A stretch of DNA of 64,000 nt from DASXPG01 sp036493755 (GTDB lineage Bacteria; Gemmatimonadota; Gemmatimonadetes; Gemmatimonadales; JACORV01), in assembly GCA_036493755.1 (NCBI GenBank), contig DASXPG010000028.1, positions 1 to 64,000 of the forward strand. Reading direction: 5' to 3'. Positions 59,387 to 64,000 of the stretch are shown here, in pieces. The first letter of the stretch is position 1, and the number at the start of each line of letters is the position of its first letter. The translations under genes were made by a program, and so were the position numbers. Under the pieces are notes generated by a model that saw nothing but the letters and a program-made list of their open reading frames with translations, was not told where the DNA came from and did no database searches.

Positions 59387-62300
59387 ATGGGCCGTCCCCT
59401 CTTTCGTTTCCTCGGTGCCGCGGGTCTCGCGCTGGCAGGTCTTTCCGGATGCCGGCCGGCGACGGATGCGACGCCAATCGGGCCTCCGGGATTTCCCGCC
59501 AAGCTCGAGTTCCAGGTCCAGCCGGCTGATGCCCAGTCCGGCGTGTCCATCGCACCTTCGATTCAGGTGGCGATTGTCGACGCCGGTGGAGCGGTGGTCA
59601 CCGCAGCCACCAATCGCGTTACCCTCGGCATTGCGGCGTCCAGCGGCGCCAGCTTGTCGGGGGACCGCAGCGCGGATGCTGTCGGCGGGATCGCGACCTT
59701 CACGAATCTGGATCTGGACGGCAAAGCGGGTGCGTACGCGCTCATCGCCACGAGCGACAACCTGTCTGATGCGACGAGCACCGCTTTCACCCTGGCTCCG
59801 GGACCCTTGTCGCGACTGGTCTTCGACTCATTTCCCGGCGGTGCCAGCACCGGTGCCGCGCTCCCCAGTGTGATCGTACGCGAAGAGGACGGCTGGGGGA
59901 ATGTCGTTGCAACGGCGAGCGACACGGTGACGATGACGCTCGCTTACAACCCGCAGGCCGCTCTCTTCTCCGGCGGCACCACGGTGGTCGCCGTCGCGGG
60001 TGTGGCGACGTTCACCAACCTCCACATCGACAAACCCGACAGCAACTATCACCTGATCGCCTCCGTGACCCGCAAGTTCGTGACGACCAGCGATCGGCTG
60101 ATCGTCGTTCCGTACGTCGGCACCGCTTCGCGGCTGGCATTCCAGGCCATGCCGCTGCGCGCCGCGACCGGCTTCGCCCTCGCGCCGGTCCAGGTCGCGT
60201 TGCTCGATCCATCGGGGTCATTGGTGTACGCCAACGACACCGTGCAAGTCACCGTGCATGACGCCTCAGGCAGTTCCATCGCGACGGCGAGCGCCGTCGC
60301 GGCTCTCGGCGTGGCCAGCTTCAGCGATCTGCGCATCAACCAGGCCGGCGCTGGCTACACTCTGAGCGCGACAGCGACCGGCCGCACCTCCGCGACGAGC
60401 GCCGCGTTTCCCGTGATCGCACCAATGAGCGCGCAACCGCCGGCGGCTCTGGCCGCGGGAGAATTCGTGACCTGCGCCGCCAGCACCTCCGGCCCGCGCT
60501 GCTGGGGCGATGATCTGGCGGGCATGCTCGGCGATAACCGTCCCTTCTCCAGCCTCTCGCCGATCGCGGTGAGCGGCGGGCTGCACTTCGCCTCCATCGA
60601 GACCGCGCGCCTGATGGAGATCAGCCAGGAGGACGGCATCACCGGCAACGTCCAGTCGTGCGGCCTGACGAGCGCGGGAGCGGCGTGGTGCTGGGGAGAG
60701 CCACTGGCGGGTTCCAGCGATCGGTTCACCTCCGCGCCGGTGCTGGTTCCGGGCGGGCTCTCATTTTCATCGCTGACGCTGGCGCGATCCGACGCCTGCG
60801 GCCTGACGGTGAGCGGCGCCGCGTACTGCTGGGGCACGAACGACGACAATGAATTGGGCAACGGCCGCACCTATACCGGGAGCTCGACTCCCGTGGCCGT
60901 GAACGGTGGCATCACCTTCAGTGCCCTGGGGGCGGGCGCCAAGCATGTTTGCGGACTCGATACGGCCGGCGCCGCCTGGTGCTGGGGAATTCTCGGCGAC
61001 ACCACGGGCCGGCCCGTGCGCGTGACTGGCGCGCCGGTATTCACCAGCCTCGCATCCGGCGGCTGGCACAGCTGCGGACTCACGGCCGCGGGCGCGGCGT
61101 GGTGCTGGGGAAGCAACTTTGTCGGTCAGCTCGGCGATGGGTCCACCACCGATCGCCCCCAGCCGGTCGCGGTCAGCGGCGGACACCAGTTCACGATCAT
61201 CAGCGGCGGGATGAATCAGACCTGCGCGCTGGATGCTGGTGGTGCGGCGTGGTGTTGGGGAAGCGGCAGCGGCCCCACGCCGGCTGCCGTGCCGGGCGGT
61301 CTTGCTTTCGCGAGCATCGATGCCGGCAACCGAGGCACCTGCGGCCTGACGAGCGCCGGCAAGGCGTTTTGCTGGGGCGACAATTCTTCGGGCGAGCTGG
61401 GCGACGGCACCACCACGTCGAGCGCGACGCCGGTGCCGGTCAGCGGAAGCATCACCTTCGCGGCGATCCAGGCCGGCGCATTGTCAGGGTGCGGCCTCGC
61501 CAATGATGGCGCAGCATGGTGCTGGGGAGACAACGGAGACGGTGAGCTCGGCGACGGTCATCCGCTCAGCAGTTACATCCCGACGTCCGTCAGCGGGGGC
61601 ATGGCCTTCAATCAATTTGCCGCCGGGACCTGGCACAGCTGCGCGCTCACGGCGGCTGGTGCGGCGTGGTGCTGGGGCATTGGCCCATATCTCGGCAGCG
61701 GATCGAGCGGGATCTCGGGCGCCGTTCCCGTCGCTGTCGCCGGTGGCCAGACCTTCAGCCAGCTGACCATTGACCAGACGCGGAGCTGCGGACTGACGCC
61801 GGCCGGCAGCGTCTGGTGCTGGGGCTTTACCTCCGGACAATCCGCGGCGGCCCAGCCGATACACGAGGCGAACGGTTTCAGCTTTGCCGCGATCGCGACC
61901 GCAAGTGAGCACACCTGCGGCCTCGAGGCGGACGGCTCCGCCTGGTGCTGGGGTGCGCGCAACGATTACGGTCAGCTCGGCAATGCCGGCGCCGCGAGTC
62001 TGAGTCCGGTCGCGGTCAGTGGCGGGTTCTCATTCATCAGCATCGTGGCCGGCCAGAGTCACACCTGCGGTCTCACGCCGGCTGGAGAAGCGTTCTGCTG
62101 GGGGCTCAACTACGCGCAAGACGGTGCCGGCTTCCTGGGGGCTGGCCTCGCCAGTTACTTCAGCACCATGCCGGTACGCGTGAGCGGCAATCACGTCTTC
62201 GCGGCGCTGAGCGCCGCGGGGGATCATACCTGCGGCCTCACCACAGCCGGTGAAGGGTGGTGCTGGGGATACAACTGGGGCGGCCTCCTCGGCGACGGGA

Positions 62301-62707
62301 CTACGGCCAATTCGAATGTGCCGGTGATGGTCGCGGGATCGGTGCGATTTGCCAGCATCAACGCCGGGAGCAGTCACACTTGCGGCGTCACGGCCGGTGG
62401 AGAGGCCTGGTGCTGGGGCGACAACGACTGGAAGGAACTCGGCGCCGCGACGACGGGCGTCTCGGGCGGCAGCACCATCAGCGCGACGCCGGTGCTGGTA
62501 TCCGGTGGATTCCAGTTCAGCCCCACCGCGCCCGCTTCAGTTCGCGCCATCGTCGCCGCGCCGCGGGCGAGGCCGGTTGCGGCGCCGCATGCCGGTCCCG
62601 CGGTCCTGGCTTCGATGAACAGCGCTGCGTGCGCAGCGAATCTTCCCATTGCGCTCAAGGCGCGATATCGGGCGACGATCACCCGGCTGTGCGGGCCGCG
62701 CCGCTGA
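59387..62707 (+). CDS. Large lipoprotein with filamin-like Ig domains and about 14 RCC1 repeats
   Basis: 1106 residues, ATG 59387 (GTG 59384 also possible). Signal RFLGAAGLALAGLSGC contains lipobox LSGC. Residues about 25-345 are three Ig-like domains of one type (LEFQVQPADAQSGVSIAPSI; GIATFTNLDLDGKAG; VASFSDLRINQAGAG). Then an array of RCC1/BNR-like repeats of ~50 residues, each with the core (T/S)CGLT..G.AWCWG; I count 14 copies of CWG. They should fold as two seven-bladed propellers. A Pro/Ala-rich tail ends the protein. A surface-exposed binding protein is likely; ligand unknown. Confidence 0.85.
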   Translation: MGRPLFRFLGAAGLALAGLSGCRPATDATPIGPPGFPAKLEFQVQPADAQSGVSIAPSIQVAIVDAGGAVVTAATNRVTLGIAASSGASLSGDRSADAVGGIATFTNLDLDGKAGAYALIATSDNLSDATSTAFTLAPGPLSRLVFDSFPGGASTGAALPSVIVREEDGWGNVVATASDTVTMTLAYNPQAALFSGGTTVVAVAGVATFTNLHIDKPDSNYHLIASVTRKFVTTSDRLIVVPYVGTASRLAFQAMPLRAATGFALAPVQVALLDPSGSLVYANDTVQVTVHDASGSSIATASAVAALGVASFSDLRINQAGAGYTLSATATGRTSATSAAFPVIAPMSAQPPAALAAGEFVTCAASTSGPRCWGDDLAGMLGDNRPFSSLSPIAVSGGLHFASIETARLMEISQEDGITGNVQSCGLTSAGAAWCWGEPLAGSSDRFTSAPVLVPGGLSFSSLTLARSDACGLTVSGAAYCWGTNDDNELGNGRTYTGSSTPVAVNGGITFSALGAGAKHVCGLDTAGAAWCWGILGDTTGRPVRVTGAPVFTSLASGGWHSCGLTAAGAAWCWGSNFVGQLGDGSTTDRPQPVAVSGGHQFTIISGGMNQTCALDAGGAAWCWGSGSGPTPAAVPGGLAFASIDAGNRGTCGLTSAGKAFCWGDNSSGELGDGTTTSSATPVPVSGSITFAAIQAGALSGCGLANDGAAWCWGDNGDGELGDGHPLSSYIPTSVSGGMAFNQFAAGTWHSCALTAAGAAWCWGIGPYLGSGSSGISGAVPVAVAGGQTFSQLTIDQTRSCGLTPAGSVWCWGFTSGQSAAAQPIHEANGFSFAAIATASEHTCGLEADGSAWCWGARNDYGQLGNAGAASLSPVAVSGGFSFISIVAGQSHTCGLTPAGEAFCWGLNYAQDGAGFLGAGLASYFSTMPVRVSGNHVFAALSAAGDHTCGLTTAGEGWCWGYNWGGLLGDGTTANSNVPVMVAGSVRFASINAGSSHTCGVTAGGEAWCWGDNDWKELGAATTGVSGGSTISATPVLVSGGFQFSPTAPASVRAIVAAPRARPVAAPHAGPAVLASMNSAACAANLPIALKARYRATITRLCGPRR

Positions 62708-63186
62708 CGCGCGGTTTTGAGGGACAGCGCGAAGCACTTTCACTCGCCAAGTCGGCCGAATATCTCCTCGACGAGTGCCGGATGGTGCTTCCCGGCATCC
62801 AGGCACTCTTCGGGTTTCAGCTTATCGCAGTTTTTTCTGACGGTTTCAACGCCCGCGTAACGCCCGCCGAGCAGCGATTGCATCTGGCGGCGATCACTCT
62901 GGTGGCGGTAGCCATCGCGTTGATCATGACGCCGGCGGCGTACCACCGGATCCACGGTACCCGGGAAATCACCGAGATCTTCGTCAAACTCAGCAACCGG
63001 CTGGTGCTCTGGAGCATGGCGCCGCTCGCCGCCGGCATCGCCATGGACCTGTACATCGTGGCGCGGTTGATCTCTGGCCGCGGGATCGCCGCCGCCCTCG
63101 CTGCCATTGCCCTCATCGTCTTCGTCTTCCTCTGGGGTGTACTGCCGCGGATCAGCCGGCTGCAGCGGATGATTGCCGGCCCTTGA
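62704..63186 (+). CDS. DUF6328-like small integral membrane protein, CTG start
   Basis: 160 residues if it starts at CTG 62704, which overlaps the RCC1 stop as CTGA. The matching family block LSLAKSAEYLLDECRMVLPG and IQALFGFQLIAVFSDGFN begins upstream of the first in-frame ATG; no ATG, GTG or TTG lies between the RCC1 stop and that block. Four membrane helices (for example LAAITLVAVAIALIMTPAAY and AAALAAIALIVFVFLWGVL). The family has no known activity. A 7-bp array follows. Confidence 0.8.
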   Translation: MTRGFEGQREALSLAKSAEYLLDECRMVLPGIQALFGFQLIAVFSDGFNARVTPAEQRLHLAAITLVAVAIALIMTPAAYHRIHGTREITEIFVKLSNRLVLWSMAPLAAGIAMDLYIVARLISGRGIAAALAAIALIVFVFLWGVLPRISRLQRMIAGP

Positions 63187-63204
63187 TCGCCCCGACGGTC
63201 TGCT

Positions 63205-63239
63205 GTTGACTGTCGACCGTGAACAGTCGACTGTGTTTC
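63205..63239. repeat. Five-unit GTYRACN array directly before the lipid kinase start
   Basis: GTTGACT, GTCGACC, GTGAACA, GTCGACT, GTGTTTC: exactly 35 bp ending one base before the GTG at 63240. It occupies the ribosome-binding region of that gene. Confidence 0.82.
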
Positions 63240-64000
63240 GTGTCCACGCTGGTGATTCTCAATCCCTGGTCGGGCCGGGGCTACGGCGCGAAGGCCCGCA
63301 GCCGCGTTGAGCGCGGGCTCCGCGATACCGGCGTAACGTTCGACCTGGTCGAGACGACAGGACCCGGTCACGCGACCGGCCTGGCGCGCGAGGCGGCGGC
63401 GGCCGGCATCGAGCGGGTGATCGTGGCGGGCGGCGACGGCGCGATCCACGAAGCCGTGAACGGGCTGATGCAGGCGCCTCCGGCCGCCGACGGCGCGACC
63501 GGCCCGGCGCTCGGCGTCATCCCCCTCGGCACCGGCAACGACTTCGCCAAGCTGGTCGGGATCTACCAGCAGCCTCCCGAGGTTGCGGCGGCGCGGATGA
63601 TGCGCGCCACCGGCGAGCTTTTCGACGTCGGCCTATGCCTCGGCGAGTACTTCGACAACATGATGGGCGCGGGATTCGATGCCGAGACGGTGCGGCATGC
63701 CAACGCGATCAAGTGGCTCCGGGGCGTCGCGGTCTATCTCGCGGCGATCTACCGGACCTTCGCGACCTTCAAGGCGCCGCGACTCGAAATCGTCAGCCAG
63801 GAACACCGCGAGTCGGGGGAGATGATGATGCTCGCCGCCTCCATCGGTGTATCAGGTGGCGGCTCCTTCTACCTTACGCCACAGGCCGATCCGCGCGACG
63901 GCCGGCTCGACATCTGCTTGATCCGCAAAGTCGGGCTGATGACCTTTCTCAGGGCCGTGCCCCGGGTCATGAAGGGGACGCACACCGATCTCGACGAGGT
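63240..64000 (+). CDS. Diacylglycerol/lipid kinase family protein (3' truncated)
   Basis: The first 253 residues, GTG 63240; the gene runs off the window. DAGK catalytic domain: LVILNPWSGRGYGAKARS, GHATGLAREAAAAG, the nucleotide-binding VIVAGGDGAIHEAVNGL and PLGTGNDFAKLVG. It phosphorylates a lipid such as diacylglycerol or a sphingoid-type base; YegS/DgkB and BmrU homologues share this layout. The reading frame was found directly, as it is open to the window edge. Confidence 0.93.
   Translation, partial: MSTLVILNPWSGRGYGAKARSRVERGLRDTGVTFDLVETTGPGHATGLAREAAAAGIERVIVAGGDGAIHEAVNGLMQAPPAADGATGPALGVIPLGTGNDFAKLVGIYQQPPEVAAARMMRATGELFDVGLCLGEYFDNMMGAGFDAETVRHANAIKWLRGVAVYLAAIYRTFATFKAPRLEIVSQEHRESGEMMMLAASIGVSGGGSFYLTPQADPRDGRLDICLIRKVGLMTFLRAVPRVMKGTHTDLDE

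Overview
The window is GC-rich, densely coded bacterial DNA, mostly in operons joined by 1-10 bp overlaps. The gene content suggests Gemmatimonadota or a close relative. This is an inference from Ser/Thr kinases fused to TolB-like/TPR modules, exported RCC1 and Ig-like lipoproteins and an alternative GlmU-like protein. No rRNA is present to confirm it.

Layout. 1-2212: 3' part of groEL with its terminator, then a secreted protein. 2292-5815: a HEAT-repeat protein coupled to an HD-GYP-like protein. 9609-5801 (minus): a compact operon of Roadblock/LC7 protein, receiver, mannose-1-phosphate guanylyltransferase, GlmU-like nucleotidyltransferase and WalJ-type hydrolase, read from a TTGACA/17/TACGAT promoter. 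9703-18149: lipoprotein, serS, histidine kinase, uvrD/pcrA and gatCAB. 19060-18146 and 19485-19069 (minus): a Zn-dependent phospholipase-like protein and a membrane-anchored coiled-coil protein. 19540-26860: murA (Asp in place of the catalytic Cys), pgeF, an OafA-type acyltransferase and two exported TolB-like/TPR paralogues. 27366-40728: the translation and secretion superoperon rimP-nusA-ylxQ-infB-ylxP-rbfA-truB-ribF-secD-secF-tatD-fhs-ridA behind a leader with a terminator-like hairpin. 40803-46080: a barrel-like outer membrane protein, then on minus a zinc-ribbon Ser/Thr kinase with Ig-like ectodomains coupled to an Ig-like/cytochrome c lipoprotein.

46210-56913 is the most unusual block: a putative peptide-modification (RiPP-like) cluster. 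It has a 38-residue candidate precursor with a lasso-type YxxP leader motif and a GTSWWG end, an HPr-kinase-like protein, a PqqD-like recognition protein, an AsnB-type amidotransferase, an S26-like peptidase, a formyltransferase-fold enzyme, two DUF455-type di-iron proteins plus a third helical protein, a sterol-desaturase-type hydroxylase, an HTTM-like membrane protein and a squalene-synthase-family enzyme. It ends at a Ser/Thr kinase-TolB-TPR receptor. Three bases later lies tRNA-Sec(UCA). An RCC1 lipoprotein, a DUF6328-like membrane protein and the start of a diacylglycerol/lipid kinase finish the window.

Window-wide patterns: 35-bp arrays of five 7-mers (often GTYRACN) at gene borders and once inside truB; 9-bp arrays that become protein tails; the octamer CGTTAGGC seen 14 times; and four genes whose only start compatible with homology is CTG, three of them overlapping the upstream stop as CTGA.
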